Shown here: piece by piece, positions 37,818 to 51,587 of the stretch
How the letters are laid out: every line of letters begins with the position of its first letter
Numbering within the stretch: the first letter of the stretch is position 1
NCBI GenBank assembly: GCA_018389105.1
Contig: JACATO010000329.1
Span: 1,033,501-1,097,500 of the forward strand
DNA: 64,000 bases
Source of the DNA: Nautilus pompilius
Taxonomy: Eukaryota > Mollusca > Cephalopoda > Nautilida > Nautilidae
Direction of reading: 5' to 3'
The notes under the pieces: model-generated
The model's database searches: none
What the model was told of the DNA's origin: nothing
Seen by the model: the letters and a program-made list of their open reading frames with translations, nothing else
Position numbers and translations under genes: made by a program

Positions 37818-40800
37818 ATGTCTGCACAACCCGAAACGCCGTGTATCAACTATGTTGTGGAACATTTACAGGAACTTGGTTTGTGATATTCATAATATAG
37901 TCCGGATACGTTTAGAATTAATTTTACTTTTTTACAGTTCACGTAATGAACAATACCATAGCAACTGTAGAAGTCTTAGTAGTAGTATAATAATAATAAT
38001 AATAATAAACCAGAGTCTAATAACTAGTCAATATTGGTGTTATATTAATAAATCTCAGCATGGTTTTTTTTTTTGGAAATATCTATTATCCTATGTAATA
38101 TTTTTTTGTTTAATTTTCCCAGCAGTTTAATACATGTCAAATAAACCTTATATGAACAGACTAGCTCAGGGGAGACTACTAGTAAATCTACCGGGTATCC
38201 TTTTAGATATTCTTAGTAAGGCCGGTTATTATGGTTGAATTCTAAGATTTAGCTTTATATTTTAAAAAAAAGTCTTTGAAAGTTTAAAATTTTCTTTACT
38301 CTTTTTGCTTACAAAATATTATATATATATACACACACACATACACTTTTTAAAAACTACCCTACTGATTTCTGGTTCTGCGAGTAAGCCGTTGATAAGC
38401 GCAGATTCATTAACAGAAGGATCGCTTTTATATTTTATAATTAATAAACAGGAAAGAAACAGTATAACTGAAGCAAGGAAATAACTGGTTTGAGGTATCT
38501 CTTTAGCACAGAAGATTATGTTTTGACTTCACACCGTATTTTATATTCTCTGGTGAGACAAAACCTCTTGTCCGCTTTAAAATTTCTCTTGAAATGTGAC
38601 TAATACACTACTGAACAATTTATTTATAAAAAACTACATATTAAAACTTTATCTTAAATCTTCAATAAGATAATAACAGGATATTTCTAAAGTAAAAGAA
38701 ATTGTATGGAGTAAGCTGAAGCCAAATATTTAAAATTTTTTTTTAAAAGTCTTAATTTAACAGTACTAATGTTTTAATCACTACTGTTTATTGTTTGGAA
38801 TGCAGAACCCAGAACACTCATTCATCTTATTCATGCTGAATCAGATTTCTTTAGTTTTTTCCTTCCTTATTTATGATTTTGATCACTACTGAATAGGAGC
38901 TGCTGGTTTTTAATTTCTTAGTTATTTTTATTTTTTATCTCATTTGGTTTATTGATTTTTTTTTGTTGTATATTTGTTTCACATCATTTTATTTTAAAAT
39001 TTATTACATATGTCATCATATCTTAAAACTTCAATTTTTATTTTAATTAAGTATAAATGATATATATAGGAAGTTCTATGAACATTGCAAATATTAATTT
39101 AGATAATACTTCTGAAAAATAAAATAAGTAAATTCTGCTAAAAGAAGGAAAAGAAAAAAGGAACACTTTTCTAATGGATGTGCACAATAGCAGTAAGAAG
39201 AAGCAGGCAAAACTAAAAACTTGAACTATATCATATTCACTTTTGCAATAAAAAAGCCTACTCTTTTTCTGATAAATACTAAAAAAATTAAAGAAAAAAG
39301 ACAAATGAAAAAACTTTTGAAATTAGTTATAGTTAATTATAGTTATTTACAGAGGGGCAAAAAGAAGACTTTCAACTCACATATTATCCCTTTAAATAGC
39401 CCAATTCATTTTTAGATGTATTGGTTGTATCACATTGAAAATCTGCTTTTTGACAGATTGCTCCATTCGTTCATCACCTATTACTAAAAAACAAGAACAA
39501 TGAATGTTCACCTTACTATGCAACTAAGTTTTGCCTCCTTAGCAAACCAAGAACTCAAAATAATAAAAATCTTAACTTATTTACTTGTTCTTTACCTTTT
39601 AAAATTGTTGGTCTCAATTAGATTTCCACAGAATTTTCAGGAGGCAAGATTCAGACATTTAATTTGTGCTGATTGCTCAAAATAGCTAAATTTTGCATCA
39701 TTCCATATGGTCAACAACCCCACAAAACAAGGGTGTTGTACCCGGACTGCAGTGTAGATAAGGTTTGCCTAAAATTTTTGTATTACTAATTTATGATTTT
39801 ACAGATATAGATACGTAATTATAATTTTGACTTTTTAAACAATTTTTATATTTATTTAATTAGAAATCCACATGAAGAGTGATCCCCAAAGATTCAGTGA
39901 TAGAGAAATTTCTAATATGGATCAAGTAATAACATCCTTGCATGATCTGGTGAGATATTAATTTTCATAATTCAAAATTTAAAAAAAATATTTATTTACT
40001 AAGCATTATTCAATTAATTTTTCAAGGCAGTTCATTTACAATGACATTATGCTTAAAGTTTTTTTTTGTTGTTGTTTAGGATCAGCGCAGAATCAAACTT
40101 CATGATGAACTGGAAATAGAAACCATCAGAACTTGTCGTCTCCGCAATACTTTACGATATTTACCACAGAAGAATCGAGATGAGATCACCAGTAAGTGCT
40201 TTAGTGCTTTTGAGAAACTAACGATATCATACTTGATTTGACAAAAATAATGCAATAAGTAACATTGGCATTGACAGCAGTGATGTCTTTCACAGAATAG
40301 TGTATTAGCAACTTACCAGCTTCATAGTTATCATGTTTTCAGTTTTTAAATAAAATTTAAATAAACAACTAAATCTAATAATAAACTAAACTTACTCTTT
40401 ATAAACTAAAAACAAAATAGCATTTCTGTTATAAGTTACTTATTTCATTCTATGCCATAATTGTAGAAATTGATGTGCTGTATAGTTGTACAACTCTGAC
40501 ATCATTGGTTTCTCTACTCTCATTTTAAAAAGCTTAAAATGCAAGATGGCAATCTCTTAAATATTTATATGAGAAATTTTAATTACCAGTTATTTTTTTA
40601 TCTGATAATTCTTTCGCATCAATCAATCAAATCATAGTTAGCAGTGACATACAGTGCCTTGCTATATTAATTTGGACGCTCTCATAAATGGATGTATCTG
40701 ACTAAAATTTGCATATTTCAGTGTGATTATGTAAATTTCAGACATTTAAGTTGACAGATAACCAGTGTGTGTTCACTGTTCTGCATTTAATGAATTTTGT

Positions 40801-43800
40801 TTTAAAGCTTTTCTCTGCATGACCAAATTAAATGACAAATTGTCAGAAATCTCAAACATGTTTCATGGATCTATGTCCAATATTGGAGAAAATCTAAAAA
40901 AAACTTTCAATTCCAATAATATTAGCAGCAATGTCATGCCATGGACTGCAATCTGGCATGGTGGAAAGATAATTTGTGTTTGTCAAAGGACATCTAAATT
41001 CTGCTGGATACATTGCCATTTGAAGACACATTTCTTGCCACTGTACCAACAAGGCATACTGAGGTTTGGTGTCCATATTCTTCAGGATGTTGGAACTACA
41101 TGCCATACCTCTCATGTGACCGTAGTTTGGATGGAAGAGGAACCAAGGCATATGTGCCTGTGGGAGTATCTGAATTATCTTCTGAGTGTCCACATCTTAC
41201 CAGTATAATAAAATTAGAAGAAGCTCTCATGCAGATACAAGAGAACTGAATCAGGCTATGATAGAAAATCTCAATGAATCAATGTCAAACTGGGTAGAGG
41301 CTCTCTTGTGCAAACGGTGAGTGGTTCCACCAAGTACTGATGTAAAGGATATCACCCTATTTTTATTTGCCATTTTTTGCAATAAACTAACTTACTGTAA
41401 CAACAACAGGTGACCAAATTACCATGGTGGGAATTGAATGCTAAAAATCAGTGTTTCTTTAAATGTGAATAATAGTTTGTTTGAATGTTTTATTTGAAAA
41501 CAAAATAAATGTTTCAATTGAATGGCTAAACGCACATGATAGTTCAAATTTTAAAAATAAACATTGAAATATAAGCCAAGCAGTGCAGGAAAATTAACTT
41601 TCTTAATGTAGAGCTCTTGTAACACACAGATTATTTATAGTTTGAACTGATGACTATAGCACTTTATCACCCAGCAGTTGTTTCTTCATCTCTTGCTAGA
41701 AGAGTGTTGAAGATGAGTTAAAACCACAAAAAATTTATGTGACTGCAACACAAAAATCTATTTATATATGTAATACCCTTGTCAGAGTTAGTTCTTTGTG
41801 TTTTCTATTATTCTTTGTTTAACTATTTTATATTCTCCCTTTTGTAACAGATTATTTCAGAAAGTTCTGGTGATTACTGTTTTCAAACTTTCAAGATGCA
41901 AAGATATAAAAAGGGGAGATAAGTGCATTCAGGGTGATTTGAAGCATACCAACTATGTTGTTGATTAAACCTTTTTTATGTTTATAATGGAGGTTTTTTT
42001 TGTTTATGGGGCATTTTAACTACATGTTGAGCACTTCTGTACTATCATCCTACTCCACCTATGGAAGGAACAAAGGAGAAATATTTTTGTATTTAAACAT
42101 GTGGCAATGATTTAGCACAGTTAGAAGATTGTAGAAGTGGTTTATGATACTATGACTAGTGATATAAACGTTTTTAAAATCTAAACCGAAATAAAATTAC
42201 ACACCTGTTGCTTTTTTGTCTTTTTCAGAGGCTGTTAATTCTGTACGACTGTTAAATGCTGATACCTTGGAAGAACTTAAAAAGAAAGCAGCTGTTGTGG
42301 AGGCTAACATAGATTGTCTGAAACTATATATTGCAGGCTTAAAAAACATTAGGTATTCACATTTAATGTAAGTGCAGCTTTATATACTGTATTAAAGACT
42401 TACAACACCTATCCCATTCCCAGTTTAAAAATAAAACTAAATTTCAGCACTTGAAGTTAGCTTGAATGCTTCAAGCTATCTTTCTTTTTTTATCTCTTCA
42501 AATACATGTGCTGAGATTTGTGATTCCAAATGCATATGTGTTTTTGAGTGATATTCTTTTGTTTTCCAACATATACCTAAAAATCTCAAATTGAATAGTT
42601 TTACAGCTTTATTAGTAGTTTATTATTATTGCAGGTCTGTAAGAACTTATGGGATTTGTATTATGCATTTCGTTTTTCTAAAAAAACTATATACTCAGTT
42701 TTTTATCTATTTTTTTCTTTTACTTTGTGTTGTGTATGCACAAAACTGACTGAAGATTTTGTAAGCATGTGAAGAATGTGGTATCTTAGTCAAGGTTTTC
42801 CATGCTTGCATATAAACAAGTTCAATACCACTTACTTCAGTGAGGGTTAGAAGTGTTTTGTTTAGTAGCAGAGGAAACCAGATTACCCAGGAAAAGCCCA
42901 GGCAGGAGGGCTGGTATGGAAAGAAAACACACTGCTGACCAGGCGCAATGCATAGCCTGAGCCCAATTAGAAACAGAACCATGGCTACCACATGGTGAGC
43001 GAGCGTGATGCTAATCTACTGACCATAACTGGCATAAGTACTCAAAAAATTCAATACAAATAAAACTCTTTAGAACATAATAACAAATATTTCTGCAATT
43101 TATTTATTCATTTTTTTGTTTAAGATTTAATAACATTGTACCTCTACAACACTCAAAAGATTTACAACCCAATCCAAATTTGAAGAAAATGAAATTCAAT
43201 CCACCACCTGTGAAATGAATTGGCATTACAACAATACCTTATGTTTGTTGTTTCTTATCAACATATTAAGTAAAACAAAGAACATTAAGAATAAGATGTC
43301 AGTAAGACTAGGAAGCTCTAAAAGATAACTAGTACTATCAGCTGCCACTTTGTCAAAAAGTTTCATGTACAAGTCTTGTACAGGCACACATACTTGTCTA
43401 CTATTTTTAGTATTACACCACTTTTTCTAAAACGGCAGTTCCCAATCATTTTTCTCAGTGTGATCCCATTAACTCAATGACAAATTCTTGCAACCCCAAC
43501 TCTCAGCACTATCAATGGAAAGTGCAGACATGCAAAAACAGTCTCATTTGGGAACTGCTACTGAGTAAACTGTGCACGGTCAAGCACTTTGGCAACTTGC
43601 ACCTCTTCTGCACCCCTAGGGAAGGAGTTGGGTGGCCTGCTGTTCCTATATAGTATCTCTCTCACTTTCACAGGCATAGATAAGCCTCATTCATAAACAG
43701 CTGCAACAGCCAAACTTGGAACTGATATATCTACATTACACACTTATACAAGTTTACAACACTCTTAGCACTTTCTAGTTTGAATAAACTAGTAGGCGCA

Positions 43801-46800
43801 TAAAAAAGTTCTTAAAGCTGATCTGTAGGATGAAATTCTTTAGTGTGAATTCAAGTTTTTAATATTTAAAAAAAATTTTATAAATATTTTTAGTCCCTGT
43901 AAAAAAGCCATTGAAGATTCCTATGCTGAAATTATAGACACACTTAACAACAGCCTGGCAAAGAAAACACAGTAGGTGAATTTCATATTCTAATTTTCTA
44001 TCTTCTAGTTTATCAAATCAAAAATAAAAGGAAGTCATGTAAAGAAGCACTAAAGGCCATTGGCATCCTCATTCATAAGATTTGAATTGTTTGAATTTAT
44101 CTGTGAATCAAGATTATATAAAAAAACAGTTAAAATATATTTTGCTGAATACTTTCCAAATATTTTTAAATGTTTGTACTTAATTTGTTATGAATTTAAA
44201 CTTGAAATTTAACTTTAATGACAAAATTAATTTTGCAGTGTTATGCATTTTTTAAAAAGAAAAGGTATCAGATGTCAAATTTTTTTCACCAACATCACTT
44301 GTTTTTATGTTTAGTTTTGAGTACAGATAACGCAGATATAAAGTGTTTTTAAAGAATGCAGTAGCCTAAACAGCTGGTGGATAGTCCAAAAGATAACTTC
44401 GTCAACATACTGATATTCTGTGGTATGTCAGATCATTTATTTATGAGCACTTATTTAGTTATTCCAGACAAAAAGATAGCTATGAACAAGCTTTTACAGG
44501 AATGTGGCACTAAATACAAGTTTAAATGTGTAGAAGGCTTAAATTTGTAACTAGAAAATTTTGCATTTCTAATAAATTTACCCTTTTTAGTTTTCAGATT
44601 GTCTTGAATGAAATTAGAGATCAGGTGCGAGAGGAAAATCAAAAGGTAAATTAAAATAATTTTTTACAGTAAATGATTACATTTTCTCCACAATAAATTT
44701 TTTTTTTTTTTCCTGCTGGGAGTTGTTACCATCTTTAGATTGTTGTTTGAAGTATGTCATTCTTGTTTGGCATAAATAATGTTAGGAATAGACTTTGCTT
44801 GTTTGTTTGGAGGTTTAAATTCTCTCACTAAAAGCTAAACAAGTTAGAAGTTAAACACTTTAGAAACAAACGTTTAACTTTAACATGTTAAAAATTTAAA
44901 AAACACAAAAGCAACAAATAAACCTCACACATGCATATACACACACAAGTACAAACTTGCACACGCATGCACAGACATAACATGAACAATGCAATCCAAA
45001 ACAGATTTTAGTAAAAAATCTCATAACATTATAAATAGAAAACAAATGGTGTTGGGAAATAGTGGTTCAGTTTAAACTTTGACCTGCATATTGATCTAAA
45101 ATTTCCTTTAAAAAAATTTTATTGGAAGCTAAGTTAAATTGTTGAATGAAAACAAAGTGGCTATCTAAAATGACCATGCAAAATGCCAATGATGGCAGCC
45201 TAAAAATGATCACAGATAAAGTTACATTGAAAGAAAAGGCTTGAATAATGTGCGACCAACCCCTAATACAAGTGTAAACACATCTTTGTATCACCAAATG
45301 AAACAGTCCAGTTGTTGTGGGATGTTGCACTGTTCTTTGACCAGGGTCACTTCCAAATGATCAGGAGACTGTGGGCAGACTTGATGACTACAAACATGTT
45401 CAAATTTAAGTCTGGAAGTCGTGCAGGCCACACCATGTGAGTGGTGGTATGGACCTGAAGTGCAGCATTGACAGCATGTGCATGGTGTACATGGGAGTTT
45501 CATCCATAAAAATGATGTTGGTACCATGTCTTTTGGCCATATGCTTGACTACAGGTGTAATGAAATCATTCCTGTATCTGACACTCATGGCACTCATGCC
45601 ATTAAGTTGCCTCCGTCAAATCTATCATGCTGGGTAAGAACACAGTTATCAAGTCATTCCCCAGCTTGTCTCCAGACTCTATCCTGTCCCTTGTTGTTGT
45701 TTAGACAGAATCTAGACTTATTTGTCAAAAACACATGGCACTAATGTTTGAACCTCCAGTTGCTATCTTATGATGACCATTGCATGCAATGTCAATAACA
45801 CCACGTCTGAGGTATACACAGCAGTGGTGTATCTGGACCAAATAGCACTAGCATGAAGCCTGTTGTGACCTGTCTGTATCAAAATTCTATGGTTAGTTGC
45901 TTTTTGGAGGTTTTGAGAAATTGTGCTGTTGAAAAATGATTTCTTTTGACAAGAGTGATGATTCTCATGGGTGTGCGTAACTATTGGGCAACCTGAATGA
46001 GTAACCCAGAAATGACACTGCAATGATCATTTTACTGGGAAGCAACAGCAGTCTCTGTCATCTCTTCTTGAACTATCTAATGATCCAATGGCTGGGCCAC
46101 CTCATTTAATGTTAAATAGCATCTAGGCATTTCTAAACTGACTTAAATCACATGTATGCGGCCAGTTTACAAAAAGAAATGATAATGGGTAATGTGCAAA
46201 GATGTGCACAGATTAAGGGAGAGAAGTCATTTACATGTGAGTTTTCATGGTTATTCTGTGGCAGAAAGAGGACTGTAGCAATACATGTTGCATGTGCAAT
46301 GTCATGTTTCGGTTTCTTTCTTCAATAGACAAGTCAAGTCATTTTCAATGTATCCTACAAGCATTGAAGGCTTAGAAATACTTGTTGCTTATTCTTTTTG
46401 TGAGGCATATATTACCAGTTATTTTTTTTACTTTAGATTTATAATCTGGAGTGTGAGGCTATTAATGTGAAAGAAATGCTGATTGGTGAACGTAAATTTG
46501 CAAGGATTAAGAAAAAAGAAACAAAAGAAGTAAAGGTAAGTTAAAGATTTTTGAAAATCTCTTTTTATAGTTTCTTGTAAAAAAAAATAAATAAGTACAC
46601 ACACTTTTTTGTCTGTTTAATATATTTAGTGTCATTATCTACTTTCTGCCTCTTTAAATTCTTAATTATAGTTCATACATTTTTTTTAAAAATCCATCTT
46701 TTGCTGACAAATATCTCTTCTGGGAGATAATGAGTCTCAGAGAGAAGATAATGATTGAATGAAAATGTGTCCAGTGTGCAGCCAGGTACTTAACAGGGCT

Positions 46801-49800
46801 GACCATTGGAGTGCTCAGCTGCAGTCCATATATGGATGTGAAATCAGCCTGGAATGTTCAGTATGTGGTTCTGAAGAGAGGTGCATCTCTCAGCTGCTAA
46901 CAGAAATTGTTTGGTCACCAACAGGTAAAAACCTAAAAAAGTGATACAAAAAGAGGAGAAACTGAACTTTATAATCAGTGAACTTGGTCTACCTCACAGC
47001 TATTGCACTGATGAGTTTAGCACCTAAAAAATTTGAGTAATAATTGTAGTATCATCTAATTCGGTTGTATTACATGTTCTTTGAGATGTTTCTTGTTTGA
47101 TATATTCTCTGGTCCCTTTCTGAATGGACAGCACAACTGGCAAAGCTAAAGATCAGAGATCATGAGTCAGCCCAGCAGCCAGGGCCTGGTGCAGCTGAGT
47201 CTTTAGTACTGAATAAAGTTATTTAAAATCCAAATAATTACAATATCAAAATTTACTATAACTGTTTGCACTAATAAAAAGATGGTGTAGTAAGTAGCAT
47301 CAATCTTTTGGAAAATGTTTTACATTAAAATGATGCAAACACAATTATTTCCATTTACAAGACAAAAAAGGCTATGTACATACATTAGTCTTTAAATTAC
47401 TGTAAGCATTCAACACCTGAAGTTTATTATTAATATTTATGAATTTTTGTAAATGGTCTTGCGATGATAAATTTTAACACATCTTAATTAATGTTTATCA
47501 ATGTATTTTTTATTGTACATTTTAAGACTATGATAAAAGAAGAGACATGGATTGGTTAGCATACAGCATAAGAATGACCAAAACTTAAACAGATAAAAGT
47601 ATAGTTCTAAACAACCCAGTTCAAAGATTTTTGTATCAGTTTTAGTTTTACTTGCTAAATTTAATGGCTCATGTCTTTGAAGAAAGTTGCTTATTGAACT
47701 ATAACTAGTTTTTAAATAGATTTAAATCTGAATTTGTTTATTGTTAAAATGTAGCCCTGATACTCCTATGTACAACCTACATTACATTGCAGAATTACTA
47801 CATAAGTTAATGAACAGAATTGTCAAAGGATACCACGAAACTTTCATGGAAATTCTACTTACACTAACATGTGATAAAAATGTTTTCACCTTAATGTTCT
47901 CGATATCAAATATAAATGTGCGCACATTTTTTTCTTGTCTTTTATAAACCATAATTATTCTAATCTGGATTATTTTTTTCAAATATTTACATATATTTGT
48001 TATAATTTTAAAAAAAAGAAGGTTAAACAGTTGAAGATGCAAAAATTTCTTTACTCTGACTGTAATGAAGTTAGGATGGGTTGGATGTGATTTAAAAAAA
48101 AAAACACAGTAGCAGATTCCGAACAGAGAAAGCAGGAAGAGGCCTGAAGAAAGGTCACTACTTTACCACCATCATATTGCAAGCAAAGGCTGCAAGATGT
48201 GTAATGCTCAAAATTATTTAGGATTCAATGGTTTCCAATAACAAAATATTTACAATTAATTTTTTTAGGAAAAAGAAGAGAAAAAGAAACTGCAGCAGAT
48301 GAAAATAAATGAAGAAAAAGACCTGTGAGATTATATTAAATTTTTCTTTTAGCAGCCAGTTTGTAAATGCTTGTAACATCTTACCAAACAAAATGGTGAA
48401 TTCTAAGCATGCCATTGGTTGTAAGAATTTCCTCCATCTTTTTTTTAATGACAAAATGGGATATTTTAAAGTTTTAACATATCCTGCCTCTGATTATCTG
48501 TCTTTTGTTGAACAGCTGTTTATAGTCAACTAAATAGGTTAAATTTTACCTTCATTATCTAATCACAGTTTTTATTTTAAAACAAATTATCTCAGTGGTG
48601 AAAATTTAAAATTACTTGATTTACTTAGAATTAAATTTAACAATCAACATCTTGTATACTATCAAATTTTGCATAATATTTTAATAAATTTCTTTGGTGA
48701 TTTCTTACTAACTTTGTTTCCTTAGCATTTGGGTATTATATTAAAATATTAGTAAATTTTTTACAAGTAGATAGATCAATTTAGCTTTGATAGTTAACGA
48801 ATTCTACATTGCTCATACAAGTATGTCAAGTCTAGATACAAAAACAAATAGTTTTTTAGCATATGCATAAATTAGGATAATTTATGTCTGCGATAATAGA
48901 TTTATATGAAATAAAGGGAAGAAAGTAATAATCCAACCAAATATTTTGGTATTTATTACATTGAGTTGTCACCTACAGTTATGAATGCTGCTAAAGTTGT
49001 TCATTTCAGTGAGCTAGATAAGCTTCTGACAGATTTGTCAGAAAGAAGCCAGAAGATTGAACACTTGGACAAGGTTAGTATAACAGATTTTTAAAAAAAC
49101 TTTTTTTACATATGTTGGTTTATCATTGTTACATAGCCTAAAGGTCTAAGGCAACACAATGTTTTAATAAAGATAATTATTACATTTATTTAGTAAATTG
49201 TATTATAATACCAGTAATTAACATAAAATTAAAGTAACTCTCAAGCATTGAACCAATCATAGAGCCAACTTCCAGTTCAAGACGTGACATAACAGTAAGA
49301 CTTTATTCATTAGTAGTATCACCGATAGTATGGTGAGTGCCATGGTGGCTGTGTAGTACACCAATTGATAAACAAGGGTAAAAAAAACTTAGAAAATTGT
49401 ACAGTTTATAATTTTGTTATAATCACTTATCAAAAGTACTGAAACAGTGAGAGATGATTGCATTGCACTGGCTGCATGACTCTGAACTCTGATTGGCAGA
49501 CTGTTAGGTTCATTTTGTTCTGTTGCACATACATGATTTCACATAGCTAGAGGAATGTTATTAGCATAATATAAAAATTGCTTTTGTTATATCAAAAAAC
49601 CATGGATTATTTCTGTTGGATTCTGAATTTGAAAACATTGTCTATTTTAATATTAGCACGTCTCTGCTACTGAGGAAACAGATGTCATGAGTTTAGAAGA
49701 GGAAACAAAGCAGAAATAGTCATCAGTCAAAGCATGTTTTTGATGACATTAGTTATGCAAAATTTTCTTTTAGATTTCAAAGTTTAGTATTATGTGCTAT

Positions 49801-51530
49801 GTTCAAATATTATCACGTGTTTTGCTTTATATGCAATAAATTTTAATTGCTAACTTTTCTATAGCACATTAGTGTGGTGATGACTTATTATTGTGTTTGG
49901 TTGGGGCACTGGGCCTATGATGATGCAATGGGATCACACATGCTAAGGATGGCTCTGGTGAGTTCTCTACCAGAATTGAATTATTCTAATGAATTTCAAT
50001 GAGATAAAAGTTGCTTTGAGTGGAGTATTAATGTTGAAGAAGAAGACACTGAATACCAGGACAAACAGAAAATCTAAACTTACCAGTTTTAGGCATGTCT
50101 AATAATAACTTCATTGTGGAAAGCCAACGTGATAACCATAAAAATTAGATAGATGGTTTGGGAATTTCTTACCACCTTGTTAGTAGAAAACCTGTGCTCT
50201 GACACAGAAGGATTGTTTTGGTTGGGAATGCTTTCTTTCTCAATGACCACCTGTGTATGAATGCACACTTCAGTTAAAATGCATTATGGTTTGGAAGTTA
50301 TAAGCTAGCAAATGCAGAAAACAACTTTATGGTCACCCAGTATGTGTATCCACTAATATATATGACATTAGGATGTTTTATTGGCAAATCCACATTTAGC
50401 TGCATGCATGCAATATTGGTAAAAATATTTATCCATTCTTTAATTACCTTAAATAACTATCTGTAGATAGAATTTACAAGCAATTAGTGTCATATACATA
50501 CTTTTGATTCTGTACTGCAGTCAGTAAAGATAAGTAGGGATGATATTTGCCTGTATTATTCTTTATAGGAGGTAGATAGGCTAGAACTATCAAGTAGGAA
50601 CAAAGAAGAACTATCAGAGAAACTACTGTCAACTATAAGTACTAAGACGAAAGAAAAAAATGATATAAGGAGAAAAAGGTAAAGATGAAATTTTAAAATA
50701 TTGGGTAATTGAGTATGTTCACTTAGATGCATTTGAATAGCATCATGTATGATGCAGTGGAATATATTGCAAAAATGACAAAAAAGTAACAAATATAAGA
50801 AAATAGTAACAAACAATTATGCACACACATTATTGCAGTGCATGTATACCAGTTATTTTATTATTTTATGCTTTTTAGTAAATAAACTCCAACTCCTCCC
50901 TTGAATTATTAAAGAATGCACAATAAGATACTTTAATATGCTGTCAGCTTAGTAAGATGGCATTAGAACAGGGTTTCCCAACCTATGGTACACAAATATA
51001 CATAAACCTCTCATAGATTTTTTCTTTCCATTGCTAATGATAATTAATTAAATTAATCATATTAAATTTTCATTAAGTTAGCATTCAATAATGCACTGTT
51101 TCATGTTTGCCTATTTTTGCACCATTTTATATGCAAAAATTTTCTTTGTGTGAGCTTACCAAGCTCTCAACACAAATCCCACCCCAAATTTTTTTTGGGT
51201 TACCTAGATCACCCACCAGAATTGTATGCTGACTTTGGCTGTGGCACAAAAACAAAAATAAGGTTGGAAACCCCTGCGCTATAAGTCTTTATGACAACAA
51301 CTCATTATTATAGATTTTGCATTTTTCACAGTAAAGGCCACCAGGTCCACCAGAAAGTGAAAATGGGATAGCTATAGGAATTGGTTTTAAAAAGGTCTCA
51401 TAGAGGGAGAAAGAATTAATAGTTCAAAATACTAAAGAAGCAGATGTTTTCATGTTTACAACAACTTGATGGAAAGTTAATTTTGCTCTTTGGGGAGCTC
51501 TTGGAATGCAGTATGAAGAAATTACTGTAT

Positions 51531-51587
<57 letters not shown>

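Noticed and set aside
40765..41208. 147-codon ORF as a host gene
   Set aside because: It lies inside an element with TA-flanked CAGT ends, and its motifs are those of a decayed Tc1 transposase.
43972..43978. Alternative donor GTGAAT for exon 5 of the coiled-coil gene
   Set aside because: Using it would keep an in-frame TAG in the exon.
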